Source: Verticillium longisporum (taxonomy: Eukaryota; Ascomycota; Sordariomycetes; Glomerellales; Plectosphaerellaceae). From it: a stretch of DNA of 64,000 bases. The notes under the pieces were generated by a model, which was not told where the DNA came from, ran no database searches, and saw only the letters and a program-made list of their open reading frames with translations. This document shows positions 26,286 through 38,571 of the stretch, in pieces. The stretch covers positions 3,472,001 through 3,536,000 of the forward strand of contig JAETXT010000007.1 in the NCBI GenBank assembly GCA_019188255.1, written 5' to 3'. Within the stretch, counting starts at the first letter, position 1. The number at the start of each line of letters is the position of its first letter. The position numbers were made by a program, and so were the translations under genes.

Positions 26286-28218
26286 CTGGATCTGGATGGT
26301 CCCCTTTCCGAACCCTTTCTGCAAATGGCCGACGGCCTCGTCGGTGTGCGCCGCCAATCCCTCGGCGCCCTGTCGTCTTTGCAACGGGCGAGCATGTCCG
26401 TGGTGTTTGCATCTTGGGCCTACCGGATCAGGTGGTCAAAGTAACCTGGCCACCATTTCGTACAGGCGACCGGATCGAATCGTCGAAGCAACATGGCCAT
26501 GACACAAGCTGTGCGTAACATGCCTCGGCCCCCACCAACTCCAGACAAGCAAGTTCCCATGCATAGCGTCTCAAGCGTCTTTCACAATAACCTTGTCTCG
26601 TCGTCGGTCCTTCCACCCTGAAGCTCGAGGGCCGCGAGCCGCTGCTTTTGCTCTGAACACGCTTCGGCAATTTTCTCATGCCACGGCTAACAAAACAGGG
26701 TCGATCAAAGTCTATTCAGTGTCTCACCAGCTCTGCGCGCCCGCGAGACCGTCGCAACTCCTTCGATAGGCCCGCTTGGCTCAAGATCCGATCTGTGTGG
26801 GGCATCACAAAGCGAGAGCAACTCCTTCCGAGCGGCGCCCTGCTTGCTTCGTCTCTGATCGCACCATCAGGAAACGGGCCCAGCTGCCACGCTGACGTCG
26901 ACTCAGCCCACTTTGTTTGCTCTCCCATCGCCGACGGCCAAGACCGAGAAGTCTTAGACCCTGAGACGCCCAGTGGCCATAATTGACAGACAGACACAAC
27001 CGGCGACGTCCTCGCGAACGTGGCTTCATCGACGCCGCAAGCAGCAGCAGCAGCAACAATCCAGCGCGTCTGGCCCTCTCTCTCTCTCCGATGACCCTGC
27101 GAACAGCCCAGATGCACTCTTCATTCCACAACAAACCCAGTCATGATCAGACCTCCCACTCCGCCCCCCCTTATTGTGGCCCCTGCAACGTCGTAGCCGG
27201 GCCTTCGGTCAGTCGCGATAGGAGACAACAGAGCCCATGACCCTAGCAAACTCGCAAGACTTTGAAGTTTAAATGGCAAGGCGAATGAGGCAAAATCTCG
27301 CCTCGCCTCGCGATGGACAGGGACCTCCGCGTGGGCATACCATGTACTATGTAGACATGTATCCCCTGCCTAGCACCTGGCACCTGGCAACCTCGAAACC
27401 CGGGATTTTTCGTGTATCCAACCAGTAAGGAAGGGGACGGACGGGTGGTGGGGGGTGGGGGCCTCTGGATCCCACCACCCTTCGTCTTTCACGCGCCGTC
27501 CGTGGCAGTGGATGTCGGGATCGATGGAGCTGGAGGGAGGAGACGACGGGGCCAGTGGAATATGAGGAGGGGGCCCCCTTCAGGCCTTCAGGGGAGGGGA
27601 GCGGAGGAGGGAGACTTGTGGCAGCATGTACATGTACGTACACCGTAGCAGGGGGCCATTGACCAGACCGGCGATTCCAGCTGATAGAAGGGTAACGGGG
27701 CTAGCCTCTATCTGTCTTGCCAAGGTGGCCCTGTAGCCTGGCAGGTTAGCTTGTCTTGCCTTGGGGGCCTTGGGGGACGCCGCATTCTCCCTTACCGACC
27801 CAGGTGCGCGCTGGACCTTAGCCCTTACCACTGCCCCTAAAGCGCCGCCTTGGACCGGCCAGTCTGGTGACTCGATTCCCCTTGGATCGCTCCGATTACG
27901 TTACCCTGTCTTCCGCTGTACAGGTCCTTACCTGAAGCTTCCCTTTCTCTTAACCCAATCCCTCTAATCTGCGTCCCATCGCAACCACCCCCCCGTCAGA
28001 CTACGCCATTCCGATATCTCCTGCGCAAGGTATCATGGTCGTAGCCGCCGGTATCCTACATGTACTTGAGATGAAGGCTGCTCAGTAGCTCAAGAAGAGG
28101 ACATCGCAAAAGCCCCGAGTTTGACAGCAACTCACACCGAGAGCCTCATGCGTCCAACAGAGCGGCTTCCAATTGACCCTTGCCATCCCCAAAGTCGCGC
28201 CGGACGGCCCCCGACAGG

Positions 28219-30931
28219 ATGTTGCGATATCACGTTCCCGCCCTCGTCGTCCTTCATGCCGTAGCGACGTCCGCTGCAGGTCCCTCCGCCCTCGCGTTGA
28301 CGCCATCGTCCGAGTGGTCAGTACGATCGAACCCGACACATCAGCTCTTGTCGCCGCTAACCTCGGGCCTTCAGGTATGGTATCGATGGCAACTGGTCCA
28401 CGTTGAGCTTCCAAGTCGGACACCCTGGAGAATCAGTCAACGTACTGGTGAGCACCTCACTGTCTGAGTTTTGGGTTGTCCAGTCAGGGGGCTGCTATAA
28501 CCGTAAGGAATACCCTCCTCCTCTCGCCACCGTCTCATCGACAGTCATATATGTGAACTGACGCCTGGTCAGGGGAGCCTCTCTGCGCAAATGCCAGAGG
28601 CAACGTCTTCGACCCCACTGGCTCGTCGTCGTGGGATGCCCTCGGTGGTTGGCAGCTGGGGCTTGACTACTTGCAAAATCAAGGCAACGGTGACTATGGC
28701 TTGGACACTGTCGTCGGTAAGACATTGAACGGAGACGAAATGCTCATGGACCGCACAATTGTTGCCGCCATCAACACGACCGACTACTACACCGGCTACA
28801 TTGGCCTAGGCATCAACCAAGGCAGATTCGGTGACCAGATTGCCGAGTCACCCTTAACCCAAGCAGTCAAGGAGTACGGACTGGTCCCTAGCTACAGCTA
28901 CGGCTACACAGCTGGCGCATCTTACAGTAAGCTAAACCAGCCGGCGGATAGCATGCGAGTCGAAGCTGACATTTCCGCAGTGGGGAGCAGTGGTGTGCCG
29001 TGTTCTCTGACACTCGGAGGTTATGACGAGAGCCGCTTTACCACTCACAACACGGAGTTTGTCCTGGGCCAGAGCGGTACCACGCCTGTCACGTTGGTAC
29101 GTGGCATATCAGTCACTGTGCCTGAAGACGATACAAGACCAGGCAACTGGGAGGGATCGGGACCCCGGATTCTGTCCAACATGTCAACATCCTTCACTGC
29201 CTTGATCGACAGTTCTACGCCATTCCTGTGGCTCCCTGCTCAGGTCTGCGACGAATTCGCAGATGCGTTCAATCTGACATACAATGACACCCTCGAGCTT
29301 TACACCTTTACCGACGACCAATTCAACACGTTCTCGTCTGGCTGGGCCTACTCCTTCACCTTTTCCCTCTCTAGTTTCGATAACACCGACGACTTTGGCC
29401 ATCCGCTCGACACACCAGGAGTTGTCAACATCACCTTCACAGCCGCCGCCTTTGCACAAGTCCTTCGTTACCCGTTCATGGACAAAATCAACTACGGCGA
29501 CCCATCAGTCCCCTACTTTCCCTGCGGAGAACGGACAACACCACTGACACATTCATACTCGGTCGTGCCTTCATGCAAGAGGCCTACATGGTCACCAAAT
29601 ATGACAGTGACGTCTTTTCTATTTATCAGGCTAAATTCCCAGAGGATCCCATCGCCGACGCCAAAATTGCCCAGATCAATCAGCCAGAGAACAGCCCTTA
29701 TCCGCCGCCGGCACCAAAGCCGAGCTCGCGCAAGGGCCTGACGACGGCACAGATTGTCGGCGTCGTGGTCGGCGTGATTGGTGCATGCCTTGTTGCTACG
29801 CTCGCAGTGTGGTGGTGCTGCAGACGGCGCAGGAGAGAGAACACCGCGACTGACAACAGTGAGAAGGACGGCAGCTCGTCCGTGGGCACAATGGAGCCCA
29901 GTACACCTGTGGCGCGTATCTTCTCGCGGATTTTCGGGCGTGGCCGGTCGCCGCACCAGCCAGTGACGCACGAGGTGTCGGGCAACACCACGCAGCCAAC
30001 CGAGGTTGGCGCCGACGCCCACCACGCCGTCTATGAGATGCCTGCGCCTCTGGGTCCCATGGAACTGGACGCCGCAGAGGATGACCATTCCCTGAACGGA
30101 GACACCGAGTACGGAACGAATGGGTCGCAGCAAATGACGGCCTACGAAGCAGCGCGGAGGAAGATGGATCTGCAGCTGCAGGGCCCCGTACCGGCATACA
30201 GCCCCCCCGTGAATGGCGCGGAACCCACGCCAGAGAAGCCGGAACTGAACATTCCCCTAACCTTCGTGACGACGACAGAACGATCGCCCGTCTCGTCCCC
30301 GACAGACAGCAACAGCAACACGTTGCCCGGAAGCCTGCCCTCTCCCCTGAGCAATCGCGGCCCCTGGAGCCACGGCACGCCGAGCCTGCCCTCGCCCATG
30401 GCATCCCCAACGCCCGCCCTCTCCTCGCAAGGCGACAACAACACGTACCACACGTGCCGCAGCAGCACAACCAACCCCGTCTCGCCGACCAGCCAGGCCT
30501 TTGTCCGGCCAGCGCTCACCCCCGCCGATTCGTCCCCGGCGGAGGCTCGTTCGCCGCAGCCGGGCCTCGCTCCGCCGCCCCCGTCCTTCGGCTTCCAGAG
30601 GGCTCCGATCGACCCCTCCAAGGTCGTCTGCCTCGGCCCTCTGCCGGGCAACGTCTCCTTACCGGGCTACAGTCTCGACCCGCGCCTTCGCGGCCTCGAC
30701 GTGCCGAGGTCTGCTACGCCGGGCAGCAACTGGTCGCCGGGCAACACGGCAGTGAGCAGCAACCGCAGTGACAGCTACGAGCAGCAGCAGCCGGCGAACC
30801 GCGGCGGCTCGGGGACGCTGCCGGAGCATCAACGCATCGACGCCGATTTGGAGATGGTGCATGTTCCGCAACTGGCGGAAAGGCGATATAGCTGGGAGGA
30901 GGAGAGGTCGCATGCTACACGGGAATCATAG
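28219..30931 (+). CDS. Aspartic-protease-like type I membrane protein (one frame break)
   Basis: Pepsin-fold protein with signal peptide, lumenal/extracellular protease-like domain, one transmembrane helix and a long cytoplasmic tail; 861 aa after adding one base. Exons 28219-28316, 28375-28502 and 28573-30931; introns of 58 and 70 nt have clean GT-AG ends and CTAAC/CTGAC branch points. The signal peptide begins MLRYHVPALVVLHAVATSAA. Where active pepsins have the first DTG, this reads VLVSTSLSEFW (Ser59-Thr-Ser), so the first catalytic Asp is absent; the second motif is IDSST (Asp288). The membrane helix (IVGVVVGVIGACLVATLAVW) starts near residue 467, followed by RRRRR and about 370 Pro/Ser-rich residues. 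The frame breaks at the CCC run 29520-29522; one extra C gives YFPLRR and then the conserved FILGRAF block. Probably catalytically dead, perhaps a wall sensor or scaffold (inference). Confidence 0.9.
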
Positions 30932-31305
30932 AATCATACATGTATCGGGCGTTTTTTTTTTTTTGGGGGGGATTGAACCAAGTCACGGGGCGGGGGGGCA
31001 TCGGTCTCGGAGTTTACGTGGGAATCTAGTCACTCTGACAGGAAGAATTTTGTCAAGGAAAAAATCACATGCGGCGTTGTCGCCTGTTAGCCAGATATCT
31101 TGAAGAACAAGTCAAATAGTGCCATCAAGAGCTTGATCAGCGACGTGCCTTCCTTGACAAGACAAGTGCGCATAGCTTTCACACGAATGGAAGAGCAATG
31201 TGGCAGCAATGGCAACCCGTGAGATGGCCATTATTTAGCGTCGCTTCAGTGAGACAAAACCCCCGTCGAGATGTACCTTGAGGCTGAGCTGAACAAACCA
31301 CATGC
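30932..31305. other. Short spacer between convergent genes
   Basis: 3' flanks of the aspartic-protease-like gene and TAH18. It contains a T13 run (30952-30964) directly followed by a G7 run and a TACATGTA palindrome at 30937-30944. No gene. Confidence 0.6.
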
Positions 31306-33425
31306 TCACCAGATTTCCTGCCACCAGGTTAACCTCCCTAGCATCTCCTCCGCCTCCGTCTCGGTCTCGCAGAGGCCCCCGACGCGCAGGCACTCCACGA
31401 CCGCGGCCCGGCACGCCGTGGCCATTTTACTACTGCCGCCGCAGACGATAAAGATGACATTCTCCCGGGCCATGTCTGCGACGACCTGCGCCTGCTGCCG
31501 GATGACATCTTGTATATATATCTTCTCCTTTTGGTCTCGCGAGAACGCCGTGTGGACCTCGAGCTTGGAAGATGGCATGGCGGCCCATTCATCGGCGAAG
31601 AAGAAGTCCTTGCCGCGTGACCTGTTGCCAAAGAAGAGCAAGGTCCTACCGGTGGGCGTGTCGGTGTCATCGTAGCGGAGCCGCTCCTGGATGAGGGCAT
31701 GGATGGGTGCAATGCCTGTGCCGGTTGCAAAAGCGCAGAGTGGCCGACGCGCGTGCAATTTGCCATGCAGACTCGTCAGGGACGGCTTGTGGCTGGCCAG
31801 TACTGCATTTCCTGCAGCGAGTAGGTTGATATAGCGCGAGCATAGACCGGTACGGATCTTGCGAAGGACTGTCTGATACTTCACCAAGGCGACAAGAAGC
31901 TCGAGCTTGTAGGAAGAGTCGCTTCCGGGTTCTGACGGCTCGATGCTGGCAATGCTGAAGTCACGGCCGCGGATCACGGGGAAGACATCAAGTACATACT
32001 CCGGAGGGAACTGAACCGAGTGGAACTCCTCGAGAACCTCGATGATAGTGCGTCGCGGCCGAGTAGCGTAGTCGTAATACTCGTCGATGTATTCCGACTT
32101 TGTGAATTCCAGGAGCCGTTCCTTGTGATCCGAATCCGTACAATGGTGAGAGATGGCCTCAAGAAAACTGCGCCGAGGAATTGCGGTTATGTCCAGGTTC
32201 TCGGTGAGCAGACGTCGTAATGTCGTCATGTTGGCCGTATAGAGACCGGTCGGGCGTTCGCTGAGCGTTCCCAAGTCCACAACATTGTCCGCAATAGCCC
32301 CCCATTGCATCACGTCCAAGAGCTTGTCGACATCTTGAGATAGATTTCTGGGGTAGAGTCTCAGGCAGTCGCCAGGATTGATTTGAAGTGACGGTGGTTG
32401 TAGGTGACGAATGTCGAAAGAAAGTCTTCGGACGTCTTGCCAGTGCTCGGTCGGCGTGACCCGGGTGTTTGAGTTGACTTCGACGACGAGACCGTCAGGC
32501 ACTGCAGAAATTAGATGCTGCAATGCTTGTTGGCTCGGCTGTTCAGCACCCACCTCCAATGAAGTGGCAGCTGCTGATGATCCCGTGACGAAATCGAGTG
32601 ACTGTAAGTTAGGAGTTCCTTCAGCGGCTGTGTCTTGGGAATGGCGCGGCGTGTCTACAGGGCTGATCTTGATGATGTATTTCGGAGGAAGGAGGGCTGT
32701 ATCTGGAATGGGACTCAGCCCTGGAGGGAGGGGGTGATATTCGAGTATTTTGGTGCGCAAATCGATCGACCAGGGCAGATACGTCTGGTCGATGCTTCGG
32801 GCAGTGTTAGATAGACTCTTTGGCCTGAGAAGTCTGTTCGCAGCACCTACCCGTCATCGTCTTGTTCGTTGCCCTCGCCCCGAGGATAGAACTCAGTGGC
32901 ACCCAGCTGTTCAAGACGCTTGTGTAGTTTTCGAGCAGCCCAGTTGAATCTTCGGTGCCGTCAGTCATGTGCTGAGTAGACAGTGGGAGCTGGGGGAACT
33001 ACTTTGGATAAGAACTATCCCCGAGACCAAATGTGGTGAACCTTGCGCTTTGCAGGCAACCCGGGGGCAACTTTCTTCTCAGAAGACTCTTCCAGAACGC
33101 AAGAGAATTCTGTGGCATGTCCCCTTGGCCGGTCGTAGATATGACTATGATGACCAGCGTATAACGAAGCAGCTCATTCTACGGATTTCAGAGGTTAACG
33201 TCTTTTTCTTAACACGGTGGCAATGGCAGAAGGATCTAGTAGACTCACAAGCTGGACCGCATTTAGTTCATCAACTTTAGTCTTGAAATGCAATCGCTGT
33301 GTCATCTTGCCAAGCTCTTCTGCAATGTCTTGACTGTTGCCCGTCTCTGACCCGTACAATACCAGGGCAGCTCTCCCGGGAAGGTCAGCCAGTTCAACTG
33401 GCTGGTCTCTCTCCATAACGACCAT
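31306..33425 (-). CDS. tah18: NADPH-dependent diflavin oxidoreductase Tah18
   Basis: Electron donor for Dre2 in cytosolic Fe-S cluster assembly, passing electrons from NADPH through FAD and FMN. Four exons (33425-33249, 33178-33003, 32949-32851, 32794-31306) with introns of 70, 53 and 56 nt give 646 aa, close to the family length, with no frame break. The FMN/flavodoxin domain shows LVLYGSETGNSQDIAEELG, STTGQGDMPQN and FGLGDSSYPKFNWAARKL, the last rebuilt across intron 2. The FAD domain has the RDFSIAS motif. The NADPH domain has FATGTGIAPIHALIQER, GNRSRGKDFFFADEW and VCGGSSKMA. The protein ends in Trp, as is usual for the family. The ATG used is the first in frame; another Met follows three codons later. 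The gene is divergent from the RRM gene and convergent with the protease-like gene. Confidence 0.96.
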
Positions 33426-35920
33426 CTTGACCTAGGCGATGCGCAAAGCTCGAATTGAGGCAAATTGTGAGAGGAGCAAATTTGCAAGAGGCAGATGAGT
33501 TGAGCGCGAGATATTCAGTCACGATGCGTCGTCGGATTCCCAACAGGGTGACTAACAATTGGCGGCATCGGAGTTTGCGGCTGCCAAACTCGGCATGCGG
33601 GTTGTGCGAAGCCACGGGGGCGGATTTGGCTGCCACGGAGCGACAGGGCTCATATCGGGCGAGATCGCTAATCGGACTTTGTGGTGCTAAGTAGTGAGAT
33701 GAACAGCGTCTAAGCCTGAAGGGGGTTGCTACCCTGGAATCTCAGCGCAATGGGGGACCCAGAGGCCCGGAGAAGCGGCGCCATCGCATGCAGACTCCAG
33801 GCAACTCGCGCCAGGTGCCACGCTATGCGATTGATTGACCATCGCCTTGTCGTGGTGCAGCTTTCAGAAGCCTCTCGTTGCTGAAGCAAGAGGGATCTGT
33901 TATACATCACCCGAAGGACTGATAGCAAGGAAAATGCAGCATGGGAAAGCCCCTGTACGTTTTCGTAGCCCCCAACAGAACGTGATTGATGTCAGTCACC
34001 GACTCGTAATCCAGCCGCCGATAAACAAGGGGAAGAATGCTGAGAATCAAAAGATTGAGCAACCCCGTCCAGGGGCTGACAAGGGCGAGGCTTTGCGCCT
34101 CGCCAGGGGTCTTTGTCACTGACGCAACGCCCGAGAGCGAAAGGGGGTGGACCAGGGAGATTGTCCAGGTCCGAAGGCAATCTCATGGGAATTGTGCAAT
34201 TCGCTTGGAGGATTGAGAGCCCGTAACTGCATTATTTTGGTATGCTGTTCGCTATTGATGGTCTGTGATGGTGAATGTAACCCGGGGGTCTACCTGAGAG
34301 TGAGGCGATCGACGGTGGAGATATCGTACCCTCCTTGCAAGTGACCCTAGCATGAACGTCGCTTGCCTACCTGATGATGAAGTGATAATCAGATGCGTGT
34401 TGAAGATGTCGGCAGTGGTTGTTTGCTTGAATGCATGCCTTCAAGGGCATTATGATTGCTCGACATGAAAAGGATTTCCGCAAAGAAGAGGGGGTTCACT
34501 CCTATTTCCTCGCTCGGGAGTTGCTGACTGGGGCTGCTTCCAGAAGCCTCTTTCTCAGCCAAGGTTCCTCCTCCCCTAAGGTAACTGTCGCATGGAGGAG
34601 GTACAGCAGGCAGGTATGGCACAGTAGTACTTGCTTGGTAGACCAGACACGAAGAGGGTTGCATGGGAGCTCCTGGCTGCTCCAGCTTGTTTGGGGGACT
34701 ATTGTACCCACTAGACAGCCACTGGGCAAACACTACCTACCTTACATGGGGGTGATGGCGAAGCTGGGGCCATTGGCACCCACACACCCGCCTGACGGGC
34801 AGTTGCCGTGAGCTTGGGGCTAGCTTCTGCGGACGTGGCAAGAGCTCGCTGGTAGTGAGGTGTGAACTCCACATGTGACAGGTCAACAGAGAATGTGTGG
34901 CGGCGTGCATGTTGAACCGCCTCCCACGACACGAAACCTCACAGTCAAACGGGAAAATGGGCAAGTACTTCCTGGCTCCTGGTTTCCATAGTCGCGACTG
35001 TGAACAAGTTCGAGTGGCACCTGCCGTAAGTAACAATATGGGCGATGCTTTATGATGTACAGTGCCTGAAGGAATGTTTTCTCCCTGTACTCATGAAAGC
35101 CCACGCACGCGATCAACTCAGACACCCCAGTAGCGAAGTTGCCGTTGCCTTCGGTGTTCACTGAGCCTCATAGGCCCATTATGCACAGGCTGGTTATGCC
35201 CATGTCCATAGTGTTCGACACTGCTTGAAGAGTGAAGAGAGGAAAAAAGTATCATGATCAGTGCATTTCTAAGAAAAGAATGGAACACAAACCTGTCTTG
35301 CCATGTGCCTAAAGCGACAGTTCCGCAAAACGTGCCTGGCCCATGTTCAAGCATTTGACACCCTTTAAGCCCCTGCTCGTCGCACAATAGAAACCCCCCA
35401 ACAGCTCCCCTGGGTACGAAAGGCTAAGGTACCTGCCAAGTCAGTGGCAGGGCTCACAGACACGAGCAGGCGCCTCCCATTCTTCGTGCCGTCGCTCCTT
35501 CACTCCTTCCACAGGAGGCGTCCTCCCGACCTGTCTGGTGCTGGACCCCCTCCCATTTGCCCCCCTGGTCACCACCCCCTGCACTCAAGGGGAAAAAATA
35601 TTTGTACTTACCTCCAGGCAACTCCAGACCTCCCCTTTCTTCCCTCTTCTCCCCATCACAAAACATCAAGAAACTGTGTCACCGCGCAACGCAAGTCGTC
35701 TGTCTTCCCCTCTTCAAGCATCTAGGGCACCAAGCTACCCTAACAATCCCCTCCATTGTCTCAGAGTTCAACTCATCCCGAACTTCGATCCATCTTCCAA
35801 CCTCGGACCTTCTTTCTAAACCCAGGTCCTCCAAGTTCGACACAACCTCGTCGCACGTCATCTCAACACCAACACCCATCTCCATATTCCAACCACACAA
35901 CACACATCCCATCATCCAAC
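33426..35920. other. Divergent promoter region between TAH18 and the RRM gene
   Basis: About 2.5 kb with promoters at both ends. The right 500 bases (35420-35920) are strongly pyrimidine-rich on the plus strand, typical of a fungal core promoter and leader of a highly expressed gene. No gene recognised within. Confidence 0.55.
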
Positions 35921-37525
35921 ATGTCTGCCGTTGTGGAGAAGGTCACCGACGCCGTCCAGGACGTTACCAATGCTCTGAGCAATACCTCGATCGCCGAGAA
36001 GGTCACCGACAACAAGCCTGCCGCCGCCAACAATGACGCCGTCCTCGCCAGCGCTGCTGAGGGACGCCGTCTCTACATCGGCAACCTGGCCTATGCGACG
36101 ACCGAGGGGGAACTGAAGGAGTTCTTCAAGGGTTACCTTGTGTGAGTTTTCCATCTTCTTTTGTCATCATGATCATCACTACTCTCTTTCCCACATCATC
36201 GTCTGAATGTGGCAATACCCGTCCTCATACGCGGGCATCCCTTCCTGTTCTGCCAGTCTGGCCCTCGATGGTTTCGCAACCTCATCGATGTGATGGCTAG
36301 GGTGTTGCAGAACCATATCGTTAAAATCACCACCATTGCTGAAGACGCTGTCTAAAGCATCGGTGGCGATGCTCCTTCCGTGGGCTCATCTCTGCCGGAT
36401 GACACATCGCCCACAACATCGCCCCAAAATCCTGTCTAAATATTACCGCCATCTTGGTAACCGCTTGCTGACCTGCCTCTGTCCACAGCGAGTCCGTCTC
36501 CATTCCCAAGAACCCCGCACCGACCGTCCCGTTGGCTACGCCTTCGTCGACCTCTCTGCGCCTACAGAGGCGGAGCGCGCCATCTTTGAGCGGACCGGCA
36601 AGGAGATTCTGAAGCGCAAGGACTCCGTCCACCCCGCTCGCAGGCCGGAGCCAGCCGGCGAGAAGGCTGACGCCCCCAACGGCGAGGGTGCCGGCGAGGG
36701 CAACCGCCGCCGCCCCTCTGGCCGCGGTCGTGGCCGCGGCCGTGGTGGCCGTGGTGCCCGCAACGGTCGCGTAAGTGCCAGAGTCTTGACTCGGCGAGTG
36801 TCATGAGCTAACATCAAGTCTAGGATGGCGCCCAGGAGGAGGGTGCCGAGGCCGCTGCCGCCCCTGCCGAGGCTGCCGCCCCTGCCCCTGCTGAGGCTCA
36901 ACCCCTTGGCGACGTTACCAACAAGGACGTCGCCGCCGACTCGGCCAAGAACAAGGAGTCCCGCCCTCCCCGTGAGCGCCGGGAGCGTGGCCCCCCCGCC
37001 GACGGCGTTGCCTCCAAGACTAAGGTCATGGTCGCCAACCTGCCTTACGACCTGACCGAGGAGAAGGTATGTTTTTTCTCGTTTGACGATCACGTTGAGA
37101 GCTACTACTAACGTGCTGGGACGTAGCTTAAGGAGCTTTTCGAGGCTTACTCGCCCTCTTCCGCCAAGATCGCCCTTCGCCCAATCCCCCGCTTCATGAT
37201 CAAGAAGCTCCAGGCCCGCGGCGAGCCCCGCAAGGGCCGTGGCTTCGGCTTCGTTACCCTCGCCTCCGAGGAGCTCCAGCAGAAGGCCGTCAACGAGATG
37301 AACGGCAAGGAGATTGAGGGCCGCGAGATCGCCGTCAAGGTTGCCATCGACAGCCCTGACAAGACTGATGAGGAGGCCAACTCTCCCGAGGAGAAGGCCA
37401 ACGGTGCTGAGGAGGGCGCCCCCGCTGCGGCCACCACTGAGGCTCCCGCTACCACCGCCGTCACGGCGACCGATGCCGCCCCTGCAGTCCCCGCGGCTGC
37501 TGCCGGCGCTACTACCACTGCTTAA
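35921..37525 (+). CDS. RNA-binding protein with two RRMs and an RG-rich linker (one frame break)
   Basis: Single-strand RNA-binding protein, 381 aa after adding one base. Exons 35921-36141, 36489-36770, 36824-37066 and 37127-37525; introns 347, 53 and 60 nt. RRM1 has RNP2 RRLYIGNLAYATT and RNP1 GYAFVDLS; intron 1 splits it, and splicing gives YLVESVSIPKNP. The frame breaks at the CCCC run 36513-36516; one extra C yields NPRTDRPVGYAF. An RGRGRGRGGRGARNGR linker follows (candidate arginine methylation and RNA contact), then an Ala/Pro/Glu segment, RRM2 (VMVANLPYDLTEE, KGRGFGFVTL) and an Ala/Thr-rich tail. Intron 1 is several times longer than the others, and retention would stop translation at once (TGA at 36143-36145). 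Likely a cytoplasmic or nuclear mRNP protein; the exact orthologue is not identified. Confidence 0.92.
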
Positions 37526-38571
37526 GCAGAACATTACCGACACCGCCTGGCCCGAGAAAACCGGAGAGCCTTCGTAATTTCGGTTCTGACGAACTCTTTA
37601 TGATATGATATCGGTTTGACGATTTCTCTTTTTGAAAGTGGGCCTTACTGGAACACGGGCACGCACAGGAGGCGGCTATTTTATCTCCTAGGACAGATAT
37701 CTTTCGTGGCTTGCCTCTGGCCCTACATAAAAATAGGACATGGAAAAAGGAAGCTTCGCAGCGTTGCTATCTGTTTCTCTTTCACCGTAATACTTATCAC
37801 GACTCCCACATTACACCCCTTGTATTTTAGTCACCTCCTTTCCCGTCTCCCTCCGCTCTCAGTGGGGGTTTGTACATTAGCTCTTGCTTCTGGCGGGCGG
37901 GTTGGCAGGACGAGGAAAAGCTTGGCGCAAATCAATTGACCGGACAATGATCAATCGTCTCTGTTGTTGTATGTGGTCCGTCGATGAACCATGATTGTGC
38001 AATATTGCAAGCCTGCTACTGGAACAAGTGCCAAAACGTAGCCAACCTATGGTGTCCTAATGACTATTCTGGCCTTGCAGCGCCCACAAAGCTTATCCTG
38101 AGGGCTTGATGGGAGGACACCAGTCAACGCAGAACCCGCATATGGGCACGCTGAACAAGATCTCATGGAAGAAGCGCAGCCTAAGCCCAGCATGTGCCAC
38201 TGTGGACGTATTCCCAAGTGGCTCAGCAACAAGGCAGAGTATTCGTAATTTCGTTGAAAGGCGAGGTGACATTCCGAAAGACTTTGGTGGGGTGTGTACC
38301 GGCGGGCTAGCAAGCCTGCTTGCCTGGCTACCGAGCTTGGTTGGTCCTGGTCTACCTGACTGCGCGAAGGCCTAGGCTATGGTCGCCAGAGCCAATAGGT
38401 GATCTGGCGTGCCACCCCCAATTGTCGCACCTCTCCTACACACCCCTTATCACAAACACGCTCCTCGACGTCGGACCAGCTGTCTGTCGCATGTCTGCCC
38501 ATGGTCGTCCGCGTTTCCAGGTGCACATTACCATAATCGCTTCCCATATCTGACCAACAGCAAAACTCGCC
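37526..38571. other. Intergenic between RRM and ArfGAP genes
   Basis: 3' flank of the RRM gene and promoter of the ArfGAP gene, both on the plus strand. Nothing else recognised. Confidence 0.55.

Larger units (their letters stand above)
23831..28218. other. Gene-poor intergenic region rich in simple repeats
   Basis: About 4.4 kb without a supported gene. It begins with the promoter of the surface-protein gene and ends with the promoter of the aspartic-protease-like gene. It contains C/G homopolymer runs, a nested inverted repeat (24761-24813), a TCTG-type microsatellite (25439-25485), a CACCTAGC repeat (25849-25882), a 9-mer repeat (25976-26020), a 12-mer repeat (26250-26285), and TACATGTA palindromes at 24439, 27629 and 28057. 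Confidence 0.5.

Noticed and set aside
25928..26395. Minus-strand open frame with WVAWVAWVA repeat peptide
   Set aside because: The repeat is the 9-mer minisatellite kept open by its length; the rest has no coding character.
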